Below are positions 42,222 to 54,210 of a stretch of DNA of 64,000 nt, in pieces. The position numbers and the translations under genes were made by a program. Origin of the DNA: Cellulosilyticum lentocellum DSM 5427 (GTDB lineage Bacteria > Bacillota > Clostridia > Lachnospirales > Cellulosilyticaceae); assembly GCF_000178835.2 (NCBI RefSeq), contig NC_015275.1, positions 3,555,001-3,619,000 of the forward strand, in the 5' to 3' direction. Each line of letters starts with the position of its first letter. The first letter of the stretch is position 1. The notes under the pieces are model-generated. The model made no database searches. It saw nothing but the letters and a program-made list of their open reading frames with translations, and was not told where the DNA came from.

Positions 42222-44666
42222 ATGAAAAAATATATAAACAATCATTGGATTTTTACAGAACACTATTCACCTGAGCTTCATAAACCCGGATTTACAAAAG
42301 GCTTGAAAGTAAGACTTCCACACACCTGCAAAGAAACACCCTTTCATTACTTTGATGAAAACCTCTATCAGATGACATGCTGGTACAAAACAGAACTGGA
42401 TATTCCAGCAGACTGGAACGGTGATTATGTAGCTGTGACATTTGAAGGCGTTGCACATCAAGCTGATGTATTTGTGAATGGCGTCAAAATATATTCCCAT
42501 TATTGTGGCTATACAGCCTTTACAGTAGATATAAGCTCCAGCATAAAGTACGGCGAAACAAATGTACTGGTCGTAAAGGTTGATTCCCATGAGCAATTAA
42601 ATCAGCCACCTTTTGGGCATGTCATAGATTATATGACATTTGGTGGGATATACCGTGAAGTCTATTTAGAGCATAAGCCAACTCTTCACATTGCAGATAT
42701 CTTTGTGAAACCGGAGATCTTAACGGATAAAATAGAATCTACCAACTTGGATACGAAAGTTTCTGCACAGGTCTCAAGTGATATTACATTATCCGCTATT
42801 GATGTCCCAGTAAAATTAGAACAACTATTATACAGTACCTCTGAAGAAAAAACACCGTTAGCAACATACACCTGTTCAGACTGTCATCCAACATTTACGG
42901 TGGACAATGTCAGTCTGTGGGATATAGATACCCCCGTGCTTTATCAATTAGTCACTCGTCTGTATGACATGTCGCAAAAAACACCCCAGTTACTGGACAC
43001 AGTGACTACGACAATAGGATTCAGGCGTTCTGAATTTAAGAAAGACGGCTATTATTTAAACGGACGCAAGTTAAAGATCAGGGGGCTCAATAGGCACCAG
43101 AGTTATCCTTATGTAGGCTATGCCATGCCTGCTTCAATGCAGAAACTGGATGCAGATATCTTGAAAAACGAGCTTGGTGTAAATGCGGTAAGAACCAGCC
43201 ATTATCCACAATCACATCACTTCATACAAAGATGTGACGAAATAGGGCTTCTGGTATTTACTGAGATTCCCGGCTGGCAACATATAGGCGATGACACATG
43301 GAAAAAGCAGGCGGTAATCAATACAACAGATATGGTCAGACAATATAGAAATCATCCATCCATCATATTATGGGGTGTCAGAATAAATGAGTCTCAGGAT
43401 GACGATGCCTTTTATCTTGCTACTAATAAGGCTGCTCACGAAGCAGATCCAACACGTCCTACTGGAGGTGTCAGGGCAATAGCTCATAGCCACTTATTAG
43501 AGGATGTCTATACCTATAACGATTTTATACATGATGGCGTAAAAAGAGGCTGTCAGCCAAAGCAAAAGGTTACATCCAATAACCATAAACCTTATCTTAT
43601 TACCGAATATTGTGGACATATGTATCCTACTAAAACCTATGATGATGAGGCACACAAAAGGGAACATGCCAGACGTCACGCCAATATTCTTGATGCAGTT
43701 GCCTCAGAAAATGAAATAGCAGGTTCCTTTGGCTGGTGTATGTTTGATTATAATACTCACCGTGACTTCGGTAGTGGAGATAGAATATGTTATCACGGTG
43801 TTATGGATATGTTCCGCAATCCAAAGCCTGCTGCTTATGTATATGCTGCTCTTGGTAATAGAAATCCTGTACTAGAGATCAGTTCCTCCATGGATATAGG
43901 CGAACATCCTGGCTGTATAAGAGGGGATATTTATATCTACACCAATGCAGATTCAGTAAGGTTTTATAAAAATAATGAATTGATTAAGGAATTTTTTAAT
44001 AGAGACAGTACATATAGTCACTTATCCCATGGACCTATTACTATGAATGATTTTATAGGTGATAAGATGGGCAAACAAGAACACTTTTCATCAAGACAGG
44101 AAGCTCTAGTAAAAGACCTAATTAACGCTTATGCCTTAAAAGGAGCAGATTGTATGACGCTGGGACTTATGCTTAAAGCTCTAGCACTTATGGCCATATA
44201 CCGCATGAAACCAGCAGATGCCTTGAGGCTGTATAATCAATACATCGGAGATTGGGGTGGCACAGCTACTACCTATAGGTTTGATGCCATCACAAATGGC
44301 AAGGTCGTTAAATCTATCACCAAAGCCCCAATGACTAGCATCCATTTAAAAGGGACTACCAATACTCAAATGCTGACGGAAAGCGATACCTATGATGTAG
44401 CCTCTATAAGGCTTTCTGCTACAGATGAATACGGTAATGTTCTTCCCTATTATTCAGGCTACGCACACATCACCTGTGAAGGAGCTATCGCATTAATCGG
44501 ACCAGACATCCTACCTTTTCAAGGGGGGTACAGCGGATGCTACGTTAAGACCATCGGTTCTGAGGGACAGGGAAGTGTCACCGTTTCTATTCCAGAGACA
44601 GATCCAGTCACCTTTACATTTCATGTGACTTGTAAAAATAATGCCAATCAGAATGGAGGATTATAA
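42222..44666 (+). CDS. Glycoside hydrolase family 2 enzyme (beta-galactosidase type)
   Basis: About 814 residues: an N-terminal GH2 sugar-binding domain (WYKTELDIP, GVAHQADVFVNGV, GGIYREVYLEH), an Ig-like middle domain, and a TIM barrel with RGLNRHQSYPYVG, VRTSHYPQS, acid/base Glu390 (GVRINES) and nucleophile Glu462 (LITEYCG). The acid/base motif differs from the usual WSLGNE. Further C-terminal domains follow. There is no signal peptide, so it acts inside the cell on imported oligosaccharides. The frame is open from GTG 42216; ATG 42222 is used here, with an AAAGG site upstream, but GTG 42216 is closer to it. Beta-galactosidase is favoured over glucuronidase by the alpha-galactosidase and GPH neighbours. 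Confidence 0.85.
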   Translation: MKKYINNHWIFTEHYSPELHKPGFTKGLKVRLPHTCKETPFHYFDENLYQMTCWYKTELDIPADWNGDYVAVTFEGVAHQADVFVNGVKIYSHYCGYTAFTVDISSSIKYGETNVLVVKVDSHEQLNQPPFGHVIDYMTFGGIYREVYLEHKPTLHIADIFVKPEILTDKIESTNLDTKVSAQVSSDITLSAIDVPVKLEQLLYSTSEEKTPLATYTCSDCHPTFTVDNVSLWDIDTPVLYQLVTRLYDMSQKTPQLLDTVTTTIGFRRSEFKKDGYYLNGRKLKIRGLNRHQSYPYVGYAMPASMQKLDADILKNELGVNAVRTSHYPQSHHFIQRCDEIGLLVFTEIPGWQHIGDDTWKKQAVINTTDMVRQYRNHPSIILWGVRINESQDDDAFYLATNKAAHEADPTRPTGGVRAIAHSHLLEDVYTYNDFIHDGVKRGCQPKQKVTSNNHKPYLITEYCGHMYPTKTYDDEAHKREHARRHANILDAVASENEIAGSFGWCMFDYNTHRDFGSGDRICYHGVMDMFRNPKPAAYVYAALGNRNPVLEISSSMDIGEHPGCIRGDIYIYTNADSVRFYKNNELIKEFFNRDSTYSHLSHGPITMNDFIGDKMGKQEHFSSRQEALVKDLINAYALKGADCMTLGLMLKALALMAIYRMKPADALRLYNQYIGDWGGTATTYRFDAITNGKVVKSITKAPMTSIHLKGTTNTQMLTESDTYDVASIRLSATDEYGNVLPYYSGYAHITCEGAIALIGPDILPFQGGYSGCYVKTIGSEGQGSVTVSIPETDPVTFTFHVTCKNNANQNGGL

Positions 44667-46129
44667 TGGAGGATAAATCAAAAGTAATATTTGGAAACCC
44701 CATATCATCAAGGGATTATAAGAAAGCAGTAAGATCCAAGAACAACTATTTAAAAAAGTTTGGTGATGATTCTAACGCCGATTATAAAATCGCTATTGAG
44801 GAAAATCCCTATATCGGAGATTTACTTGGAGTCAAGAATATTATAGTAGACCCTAAAGATCCCAGTGGTACCTTTGACAGGGATAAAGGCATTATTATCG
44901 GCAATATTCGTATGGGATTTGGGCATTACCGAATTGCTATGGCAATGGCATCAGCAGCACATGCCATGGGTTATACACCCTACTGGATGGATTTGAACGC
45001 CTATCCTTCTACTACCTGTACAAAGGTGATAAGTGCTCAAAATGAATTGTATTCTTTAGGCTCAAGGCTTTCTAAGTTTTCTCTGTTTAATAAGCTAGTA
45101 TGGGAACCCATGAATTACGAAGGCTTCCGTGCACTTGCCTATAATGCTTCTGACCAAAAAAATGCGGAACTTATGGCCCCTGTATTTGCTAACATCCCCA
45201 AAGATATGCCTTTTATAGGTACTCATGTATGGCCATCACAAGCTGCAGTACATAGTGGCATGAAAAAGGTTATTAATGCTATCCCTGACAATTGGCCAAT
45301 GGCACTTCATTTTGCTGAAGGAAGCATTCATACGGTTCAGTGCTGGAATGCCTATCAGGGTTATCGCATATGCAATGGTATGCAAAAAAAATCAACTTGC
45401 CATGCACTTCCTGCTGATTCTTTAGTCTACACCGGACACTATATTGACCATGAACTAGTCTCAAATATAGAAGCAGACTGTGATGCGCGTATGAAGCGAA
45501 AAGCCAATAAAGAACCTATGCGTTTTCTTCTAACAATCGGTGGTGCAGGAGCACAAAAAGAAATATTTGCTGCTATTATCAAGCATGTACTACCTGCCAT
45601 TGCAAAAAACAAAGCTGTTCTTTATATCAATGTAGGTGATTACAAAAATGTATGGGAAGCCTTGATTAAGGAGATACCGGATTTATCTACCTATGCCATA
45701 GAACATTTTGATAACTGGGAAGATACCAAGGCATTTGCTAATCAAGCTCTTGAAGGACCTGTCACAGGCATCCATGCATTCTATCATCACAATATATTCG
45801 AAGCTGTTTATTGTACGAATCTGCTTATGAGAAGCTGTGATGTACTCGTAACAAAGCCTAGTGAGCTTGCATTTTATCCTGTGCCAAAGCTCTTTATAAA
45901 AAGAGTGGGAAAACATGAAATGTGGGGTGCTATCCACTCTGCTGAAATGGGAGACGGTACACTGGAATGTCGTGATATACCACATACCTTGCAGATGATT
46001 AATTTATTTTATAAAGATAGCGCCTTTCTTGCAGCTATGTGCGAATCCATCAAACGTAACAAATCCATGGGACTCTATGATGGTGCTTATAAAGTGGTAG
46101 AAATGGCAATGAAACAGGAAAATAAATAA
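44666..46129 (+). CDS. GT-B-fold glycosyltransferase-like protein in a galactoside operon
   Basis: 487 residues, cytoplasmic. GIIIGNIRMGFGHYRIAMAMASAAH resembles the N-terminal glycine loop of GT28/MurG-like enzymes, and FLLTIGGAGAQKEIF plus LVTKPSELAFYPVPKLF resemble the donor-binding C-terminal lobe. I do not know the family by function. It starts at the last base of the GH2 stop (TAATGG), with a GGAGG inside the end of that gene, and lies 21 bp before the GPH transporter, so it is an integral part of the operon. A sugar-handling activity such as a phosphorylase or transferase fits; catalytic function is inference. Confidence 0.7.
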   Translation: MEDKSKVIFGNPISSRDYKKAVRSKNNYLKKFGDDSNADYKIAIEENPYIGDLLGVKNIIVDPKDPSGTFDRDKGIIIGNIRMGFGHYRIAMAMASAAHAMGYTPYWMDLNAYPSTTCTKVISAQNELYSLGSRLSKFSLFNKLVWEPMNYEGFRALAYNASDQKNAELMAPVFANIPKDMPFIGTHVWPSQAAVHSGMKKVINAIPDNWPMALHFAEGSIHTVQCWNAYQGYRICNGMQKKSTCHALPADSLVYTGHYIDHELVSNIEADCDARMKRKANKEPMRFLLTIGGAGAQKEIFAAIIKHVLPAIAKNKAVLYINVGDYKNVWEALIKEIPDLSTYAIEHFDNWEDTKAFANQALEGPVTGIHAFYHHNIFEAVYCTNLLMRSCDVLVTKPSELAFYPVPKLFIKRVGKHEMWGAIHSAEMGDGTLECRDIPHTLQMINLFYKDSAFLAAMCESIKRNKSMGLYDGAYKVVEMAMKQENK

Positions 46130-46150
46130 TAAATAAAGGGGGTAGCAGTT

Positions 46151-47563
46151 ATGGATACAGTAAAAAGTTTATCAGTCAAAGAAAAATTTGCTTACGGGAT
46201 AGGGGCAGTTGGAAAAGATATGGTTTACATGTTATCTGCCAGCTATGTTTTATACTACTATCAGGATATTATGGGTGTAAGCGCATGGGCAATGGGAATT
46301 ATCTTATTAGTGGCCAGAGTATTTGATGCTTTTAACGATCCTATTATGGGCGTAATCGTAGCCAAAACCAAAACAAAATGGGGAAAATTCCGTCCATGGC
46401 TTCTCATAGGCACATTGCTAAATGCTATTATCTTATTTTTTATGTTTGCGGCACCACCACAGCTTGATGGAGCGGGACTTACTACTTATGCCGCAGTGTT
46501 TTACATTTTATGGGGTGTCACCTATACTATGATGGATATCCCTTACTGGTCTATGATTCCTGCTTTTACAAAAGGGGGCAAAGAACGTGAAAATCTGTCT
46601 ACACTAGCTCGTTCCTGTGCAGGTGTCGGAAGTGCTATTATTACCATTATTACAGTTATAGCAGTAGCAGGACTTGGTAGCTTCTTGTGTCCTTCAGGGT
46701 CACCTGATACAGAAATAGAGCGAATAGGCTTTAAATATTTTGCGCTTATTATTGCTATTCTTTTTCTTATCTTTATCATCATTACCTGTCTAGCCATTAA
46801 AGAAAAATCCACAGTGGATATGAAAGCGGCAACGATTAAGGAAATGTTTACATCACTCATTCAAAATGACCAAACCATGACAATGGTCATTGCTATTGTT
46901 CTCATTAATTCTGCTGTCTATATTACTTCAAATCTTGTTATTTACTTTTTCAAATACGATTTTGGTGGCACTTCATGGAAAACCAATTACACCATCTTTA
47001 ACACCTTCGGTGGTGCAGTACAGATCTTGTCCATGATGATTTTGTTCCCATTACTTCGAAAATTTTTCCAAGCCATCAAAGTGTTTTACATCAGCATAGG
47101 GATGGCGGTCATTGGTTATTTTGTATTATTAGGCATTTCATTTACCAGCATGGGAAATGTATTTCTACTTCTGATTCCAGGATTCTTTATTTTTGGAGCA
47201 GTCGGTATACTCAACGTACTGACAACCGTATTTTTAGCCAATACAGTTGACTATGGTGAACTTAAAAATAACCGCAGAGATGAATCAGTCATCTTTTCTA
47301 TGCAGACCTTTGTGGTTAAACTTGCATCAGGAATTGCTGCACTTATTGCTTCTGTTTGCCTGTCAGTCTTCCATATAAGCGCAGATGAAACCATAAAGTC
47401 AGCCATCTCTGGAAGTTCTGTGGTCGGACTTCGCATGACCATGACTGTACTTCCTATGCTCGTACTCCTTGTAGCCTTTATTGTCTTTAAAAAACATTAT
47501 ATACTCACAGATGAAAAACTGGAGTCAATTACGAAGGAGCTTAAATCACGTCAAAAGCATTAA
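46151..47563 (+). CDS. GPH-family sugar:cation symporter (MelB-like)
   Basis: 470 residues, twelve predicted membrane helices. KFAYGIGAVGKDMVYML, the Asp-rich helix VARVFDAFNDPIMG and the loop KTKTKWGKFRPWLLIG are the hallmarks of the GPH family, whose members (MelB, LacS, XylP) import glycosides with sodium or protons. Within this operon it is the importer for the alpha/beta-galactosides cut by the flanking hydrolases. A GGGGG-type site precedes the ATG. Confidence 0.93.
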   Translation: MDTVKSLSVKEKFAYGIGAVGKDMVYMLSASYVLYYYQDIMGVSAWAMGIILLVARVFDAFNDPIMGVIVAKTKTKWGKFRPWLLIGTLLNAIILFFMFAAPPQLDGAGLTTYAAVFYILWGVTYTMMDIPYWSMIPAFTKGGKERENLSTLARSCAGVGSAIITIITVIAVAGLGSFLCPSGSPDTEIERIGFKYFALIIAILFLIFIIITCLAIKEKSTVDMKAATIKEMFTSLIQNDQTMTMVIAIVLINSAVYITSNLVIYFFKYDFGGTSWKTNYTIFNTFGGAVQILSMMILFPLLRKFFQAIKVFYISIGMAVIGYFVLLGISFTSMGNVFLLLIPGFFIFGAVGILNVLTTVFLANTVDYGELKNNRRDESVIFSMQTFVVKLASGIAALIASVCLSVFHISADETIKSAISGSSVVGLRMTMTVLPMLVLLVAFIVFKKHYILTDEKLESITKELKSRQKH

Positions 47564-47587
47564 GCTTACCAGAAAGGAATGACCCTT

Positions 47588-49930
47588 ATGATCCAAGAAA
47601 AAAACGGACTTTTTCATTTAAACACAAAGCACACTTCCTATGTATTTAAGTTACATCCTGACGGTCATCTTGAACATCTGCACTATGGGAGAAAGATTCA
47701 TCTAGAGGAAAGTGATGCAATGACAGAAAAGCATACTTTTGCTCCTGGCAACACGGTATTGTATTCTGAGGATAATCCTGGTGTATCTTTAGAGAATGCA
47801 GCCCTTGAATTTTCTTCTTATGGCAAAGGTGATATCAATGAACCACTGGTGGAAATTGTTCATGCAGACGGAAGCCGTACATGTGATTTTTTGTATGATT
47901 CCCATCAAATATTACCGGGAAGGAAAGCCTTCACCAACCTTCCTGGTTCTTATGGCACAGACAGTGAGGTAAGTACACTACTCATCACACTCATTGATAA
48001 ACACTACGCTTTAACACTGGATTTATATTACTATGTTTATGAAGAAGATGATGTGATCTGCAGGCAGACCTGTCTTACAAATAACAGTTCTAATCCAGTA
48101 AATGTCCATAGACTGTTAAGTAGCAGTCTTACTCTTTTTGGTACAGACTATCAGGTAACCTCTTTTCATGGGGCATGGGGACGTGAAATGCAGCGTCATA
48201 CGACCAGATTAAATGCAGGCAAATATGTGATCTCTTCTCAGTGTGGCACTTCAAGTAGTAGGGCCAATCCACTGGTATTTGTCACAGAGCCCCATGCAGA
48301 TGAAGATTCTGGTCAGGTTTATGGCTTTAATCTCATATACAGTGGCAATCATTACGAAGCCATAGAAGCCGACAGTTACGGTCATACCAGAATCGTAACA
48401 GGTATGTCACCAGTTAGTTTTTGTTACCAATTAGAACCGGGGAATTTCCTTGAAGCACCAGAAGCTGTGATGACTTATTCTCACTGTGGCTTCACAAAGG
48501 CAAGTCATCACTTTCATTCCTTTGTACAAAATCACATTGTACGCGGAAGCTGGCAGTACAAAGAACGCCCTATACTTCTCAATAGCTGGGAAGCCTCATA
48601 CTTTCATTTTACGGAAAGCTCTTTGCTACGTCTTGCAAAGAAAGCAGCCAAAGCAGGGATAGAACTATTTGTTATGGATGATGGATGGTTCGGTGAGCGA
48701 AATGATGACAAGCATTCTCTTGGTGACTGGACTCCCAATCTCTCTAAACTGCCCTATGGACTAAAAGGTCTAGCAGATCGCATTAATGATATGGGAATGG
48801 CATTTGGTATATGGGTAGAACCGGAGATGGTTAATACAGATAGCAGCCTTTTTAAAGAGCACCCTGACTGGACTTGTTCCATTCCTGATCAACCACATAG
48901 TGAGGGACGTAATCAGCGTATTCTTGACCTCTGTAATCCAGATGTTCAGGAATATATCATCACAAGTATGTCTGAGGTATTCTCCTCTGCTAACATAAGT
49001 TATGTGAAATGGGATATGAATCGTATTTTTTCCGATTATTATTCTCCTTCTCTTCCTTCCAGTAGACAAGGTGAAATGCTTTATAACTATTACATAGGGC
49101 TATACAGCATTATGAAAACCCTTACTGAAAGATTTCCTAACATTTTATTTGAGGGTTGTGCTGCAGGAGGTAACCGATTTGATCTTGGTATGCTTTGCTA
49201 TTTCCCACAAATCTGGGCAAGTGACAATACAGATGCTGTATGCCGCTTAGCTATACAGAACGGCTATAGCTATGGTTATCCGATGTCCACCATAAGCTGC
49301 CATGTCAGTAGCTGCCCCAATCATCAGACCTTGAGAATCACACCTTTTGAAAGCAGATTCAATGTGGCGGCTTTTGGTGTCCTTGGATATGAGTGTAATT
49401 TGAGTGATATGAAAAAAGAAGAGCTTGAAGCACTTAGTGAGCAGGTAACACTCTATAAAAAATGGCGCCACCTACTACAATATGGAACGTTTTATCGCAT
49501 AAGATATGGCAATATTTATTCTTGGAATACGGTATCAGCAGACAAAAGTAAATCAGTAGGGTTTCTCATGCAAAAACTCACAACGGCAAACTGGCAACAC
49601 GAAATATTTAAGGCAAAAGGGCTTGATGAGGATAAGAGATATACCTTTTCAGGCAGAAAACTCAAACATAACATAAAAGAATTTGGTGATTTGATTAATA
49701 CGATATCACCCATTCATGTAAAACAGGATTCGTTGCTTCATAATATATTAACGAAATGGGTTAAACTAGATGGGGAAACAGAGCTTTACCATGTCTACGG
49801 AGATACCCTGATGTACAGTGGCATCAAATTAAAGCAAGGCTTTGCCGCAACAGGTTACAATGAGGAGGTAAGATATTTTCAGGATTTTTGCTCCCGTCTT
49901 TATTTTATAGAGGAAGAGGATGAAGCTTAG
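47588..49930 (+). CDS. Alpha-galactosidase, glycoside hydrolase family 36
   Basis: 780 residues: N-terminal beta-supersandwich, TIM barrel with MDDGWFGERNDD, nucleophile Asp476 (YVKWDMN), CAAGGNRFD and acid/base Asp546 (WASDNTDA), then a C-terminal beta domain. Length and motifs match the tetrameric GH36 enzymes of Firmicutes that act on raffinose, stachyose and melibiose. There is no signal peptide. The frame opens at ATG 47579, but that codon abuts the AGAAAGGA site; ATG 47588 has proper spacing and is used. It is the last gene of the operon. Confidence 0.93.
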   Translation: MIQEKNGLFHLNTKHTSYVFKLHPDGHLEHLHYGRKIHLEESDAMTEKHTFAPGNTVLYSEDNPGVSLENAALEFSSYGKGDINEPLVEIVHADGSRTCDFLYDSHQILPGRKAFTNLPGSYGTDSEVSTLLITLIDKHYALTLDLYYYVYEEDDVICRQTCLTNNSSNPVNVHRLLSSSLTLFGTDYQVTSFHGAWGREMQRHTTRLNAGKYVISSQCGTSSSRANPLVFVTEPHADEDSGQVYGFNLIYSGNHYEAIEADSYGHTRIVTGMSPVSFCYQLEPGNFLEAPEAVMTYSHCGFTKASHHFHSFVQNHIVRGSWQYKERPILLNSWEASYFHFTESSLLRLAKKAAKAGIELFVMDDGWFGERNDDKHSLGDWTPNLSKLPYGLKGLADRINDMGMAFGIWVEPEMVNTDSSLFKEHPDWTCSIPDQPHSEGRNQRILDLCNPDVQEYIITSMSEVFSSANISYVKWDMNRIFSDYYSPSLPSSRQGEMLYNYYIGLYSIMKTLTERFPNILFEGCAAGGNRFDLGMLCYFPQIWASDNTDAVCRLAIQNGYSYGYPMSTISCHVSSCPNHQTLRITPFESRFNVAAFGVLGYECNLSDMKKEELEALSEQVTLYKKWRHLLQYGTFYRIRYGNIYSWNTVSADKSKSVGFLMQKLTTANWQHEIFKAKGLDEDKRYTFSGRKLKHNIKEFGDLINTISPIHVKQDSLLHNILTKWVKLDGETELYHVYGDTLMYSGIKLKQGFAATGYNEEVRYFQDFCSRLYFIEEEDEA

Positions 49931-50257
49931 CAATGATAACCATTATAATAGAGTGAACTGTGGCATTATGGAACAGTTTGCCATTGTAATGGTAGAGGAT
50001 GACAACATTATTTTTTTGATTCAACGACACTAGAATACTCGCATACTAGTTTATGTAACTTAGCACGCTTATCGTAGGGCTTGAAAGTGAATCCACTGCT
50101 TTATACTTACTTATATGCTGTTACATTATATCTTGCCTAACAATATTGATTGCTTCGATTGCCGTGCATCATATAGATTTCACTTTGTTGCTACGCAGCA
50201 CAGTTCGACTCCGCTTCGCTTCATCTCACTGTGTTACTGCGCCCTATGCAGTTTAGC
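49931..50257. other. Intergenic region with GC-richer repeat-like stretch
   Basis: Between the convergent alpha-galactosidase and guaA genes. From about 50160 to 50255 the base composition rises, and several short inverted segments appear (GCTACGCAGC; CACAGT...ACTGTG; GCTTCGCTTC). It does not encode a convincing protein or tRNA. It could be a repeat relic. Confidence 0.4.
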
Positions 50258-50302
50258 AAAAAAAGTAGGGATTGAGAGCTAGCTCTCATCCCTACTTTTT
50301 TT
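50258..50302. terminator. Terminator after guaA
   Basis: Twenty-two-base stem: seven As, GTAGGGAT, GAGAGCT against AGCTCTC, ATCCCTAC and seven Ts. It is symmetrical, so it can end transcription from both sides. Confidence 0.92.
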
Positions 50303-50327
50303 GTTAAGCCGCGCACGGCTGTTAGTT

Positions 50328-51869
50328 TTACTCAAATTCAATCGTTGCTGGTGGTTTTCCTGTGCAATCATAAAGTACGCGGTTAACACCTTTAACTTCA
50401 TTTACAATTCTAGTCGTTACTTTTCCAAGTACTTCCCATGGAAGGTCAGCTGATTCTGCTGTCATAAAGTCACTTGTTGTTACTGCTCTTAGGGCTACTG
50501 CGTAGTCGTAAGTTCTTTCATCTCCCATTACTCCTACAGATCTCATATTTGTAAGTGCTGCGAAGTATTGTCCGATTTCTTTTGCAATCCCTGCTTTTGC
50601 AATTTCTTCTCTGTAAATCCAGTCTGCGTCTTGTACGATGCGTACTTTCTCTGCTGTTACTTCTCCGATAATACGGATACCAAGTCCTGGACCCGGGAAT
50701 GGTTGTCTAAATACTAAGTATTCTGGAATACCTAATTCTAAACCTGCTTTACGTACTTCATCTTTAAATAATAAACGAAGTGGTTCAATGATTTCTTTGA
50801 AATCTACATAGTCTGGAAGTCCACCTACATTGTGGTGTGACTTAATCACTGCTGATTTACCAAGTCCACTTTCGATAACATCTGGATAGATTGTTCCTTG
50901 TACAAGGAAGTCTACTGTGCCGATTTTTTTAGCTTCTTCTTCAAAAACACGAATGAACTCTTCACCGATGATTTTTCTTTTAGCTTCTGGTTCTTCTACA
51001 CCTTTTAATTTTTCGTAGAATCTTTCTTGTGCATTAACACGGATGAAGTTAAGGTCGTAGTGGCCTTCTGGTCCGAATACTGCTTCTACTTCATCTCCTT
51101 CATTCTTTCTAAGTAAACCGTGGTCTACGAATACACATGTCAGTTGTTTACCAATAGCTTTTGAAAGCATAACTGCTGCTACTGATGAGTCAACCCCACC
51201 TGAAAGGGCACATAATACTTTACCATTGCCTACTTTTTTGCGAAGTGCTTTAATAGTTGTTTCTACGAAAGAATCCATTTTCCAGTCGCCTTGACATTCA
51301 CAGATATTAAGAACAAAATTAGAAAGCATTGTCATACCTTCTTGTGTATGCATTACTTCTGGGTGGAATTGTACTGCATAGATTCCCTTTTCTACATTTT
51401 CCATTGCTGCTACTGGACAAACTGGTGTATGTGCAGTAATAGTAAAATCAGCTGGTGCTTGTTCAATATAGTCTGTATGGCTCATCCAACAAATTGTTTT
51501 TGGTGATACACCTGCAAATAACTTAGATGTTGTGTCTATATCTACTTCTGTTTTACCATATTCGCTAACTGGTGCTGTTGCTACCTTACCACCTAAAAGG
51601 TGTGCTGTAAGCTGTGAGCCATAGCAAATTCCAAGTACAGGAATACCTAATTCAAAGAGCGTCTTATCACAAAGTGGTGAATCTTCACCATATACGCTAT
51701 TTGGTCCACCTGTAAAGATGATTCCTTTTGGATTCATTTCTTTAATCTTTTCTATACTGATATTGTAAGGATGTACTTCACAATATACATTACATTCTCT
51801 AACACGTCTTGCAATCAATTGGTTGTATTGTCCACCAAAGTCAAGAACGATTACTAACTCATGATTCAT
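50328..51869 (-). CDS. guaA: GMP synthase (glutamine-hydrolysing)
   Basis: 513 residues. Class I glutamine amidotransferase domain (catalytic Cys in GICYGSQL, His-Glu in QFHPEVMHT), ATP-pyrophosphatase domain with [11 protein letters not shown], and the dimerisation domain with [13 protein letters not shown]. It converts XMP to GMP. A GGAGG site lies 8 nt before the ATG. It follows guaB by 249 bp on the same strand, so IMP is turned into GMP by two neighbouring genes. Confidence 0.98.
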   Translation of the reverse strand: MNHELVIVLDFGGQYNQLIARRVRECNVYCEVHPYNISIEKIKEMNPKGIIFTGGPNSVYGEDSPLCDKTLFELGIPVLGICYGSQLTAHLLGGKVATAPVSEYGKTEVDIDTTSKLFAGVSPKTICWMSHTDYIEQAPADFTITAHTPVCPVAAMENVEKGIYAVQFHPEVMHTQEGMTMLSNFVLNICECQGDWKMDSFVETTIKALRKKVGNGKVLCALSGGVDSSVAAVMLSKAIGKQLTCVFVDHGLLRKNEGDEVEAVFGPEGHYDLNFIRVNAQERFYEKLKGVEEPEAKRKIIGEEFIRVFEEEAKKIGTVDFLVQGTIYPDVIESGLGKSAVIKSHHNVGGLPDYVDFKEIIEPLRLLFKDEVRKAGLELGIPEYLVFRQPFPGPGLGIRIIGEVTAEKVRIVQDADWIYREEIAKAGIAKEIGQYFAALTNMRSVGVMGDERTYDYAVALRAVTTSDFMTAESADLPWEVLGKVTTRIVNEVKGVNRVLYDCTGKPPATIEFE

Positions 51870-52044
51870 GCCATTTGCCTCCTTGATTTTTCTTCCATCT
51901 ATTATATCATCCTTCTGTCTCTAAGGATATTCATTTCGTAACTATATATCTTTATTAATTCATACTAATAAATAATGAAGCTAGCTTTTCACGCTTCAGC
52001 ATCTCTAATTAATGATTTATTTCTAATTTTTAATTAATAAAGAA

Positions 52045-52107
52045 GGGGCTGCCACATAATCATATTTTAGATATGAGAAACCTTATATGTTTATGCAACA
52101 TCCCCCC
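52045..52107. terminator. Imperfect inverted repeat between guaB and guaA
   Basis: GGGGCTGCCACATAA and TTATGCAACATCCCC bracket a smaller CATAT/ATATG stem, just after the guaB stop. It may be the guaB terminator. The outer bases AAGGGGCTG also match the IS1182 left end in this window, so a small MITE is an alternative. Confidence 0.5.
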
Positions 52108-52118
52108 ATTATTTTACC

Positions 52119-53630
<1,512 letters not shown>

Positions 53631-53659
53631 TTAAAATAATATTGATATATTTTGTACAC

Positions 53660-53687
53660 TTTATCACATTTTCAAAGGTATTGTCAA
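53660..53687 (-). promoter_or_regulatory. guaB promoter
   Basis: Perfect TTGACA (53682-53687) with GATAAA (53660-53665) 16 bp downstream on the minus strand. An AACGTTCG-containing sequence (53625-53632) in the leader faintly resembles a Bacillus PurBox core (CGAAC), but this is weak. No purine riboswitch is visible in the leader. Confidence 0.65.
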
Positions 53688-54210
53688 GTTGTGACGGACA
53701 TCCTTTTTATCCTTGTTTATTTTGCTTATTTCTTTTTTAATTCTAATAAACCTATTGTAGAAAAATATATTTATTTACTTCTCTAATGGACGCAATTGCC
53801 CTACTAATCATCTTTTTTATACTATTTCGATATAAGTCCTTTCATAGATTTTATTTGGCGAGAAGTAACTATTTTATAGCTTACTCTCTACCTTAAGCAA
53901 GAGAAATGAATGTGATTAGCCCCTTATTTGTACGTCACTTGCATACATTTGTATTCTTAAATTCAGAATATCTTCTATTATACCTTGTATTTATCGAACA
54001 TTCATTGACTATAAAATTTTATAGCTATTCAGTCACTAGGATATATAGTAACTTTCGTATTATAATGCTAGAAATAAGAAAAACTATTTATTACCTCATA
54101 GCTTATATGGCTGAATAGTTTAGAAACCTTAGCTTGAGTAAGCTTATGCTTACGATGTGAAAATTCCTTCTACGTCAGATTGATTAACCCAGTAATCAAT
54201 CTACTTCCAT
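53688..54210. other. Gene-free AT-rich region
   Basis: It lies upstream of the guaB promoter. A 70-codon plus-strand frame at 53906-54118 has no good ribosome site and unremarkable composition. A short AGTAAGC/GCTTACG hairpin sits near 54134-54150. I see no gene or known RNA. Confidence 0.4.

Noticed and set aside
50200-50215. tRNA T-arm-like sequence CAGTTCGACTCC
   Set aside because: The flanking bases do not form a T-stem, and no anticodon or acceptor arm is present at the right distance on either strand.
50115-50282. Plus-strand frame starting MLLHYILPNN
   Set aside because: No ribosome site; it runs into the guaA terminator hairpin, so it is not a gene.
53906-54118. 70-codon plus-strand frame upstream of guaB
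   Set aside because: Weak ribosome site, low-complexity AT-driven composition, no recognisable motif.
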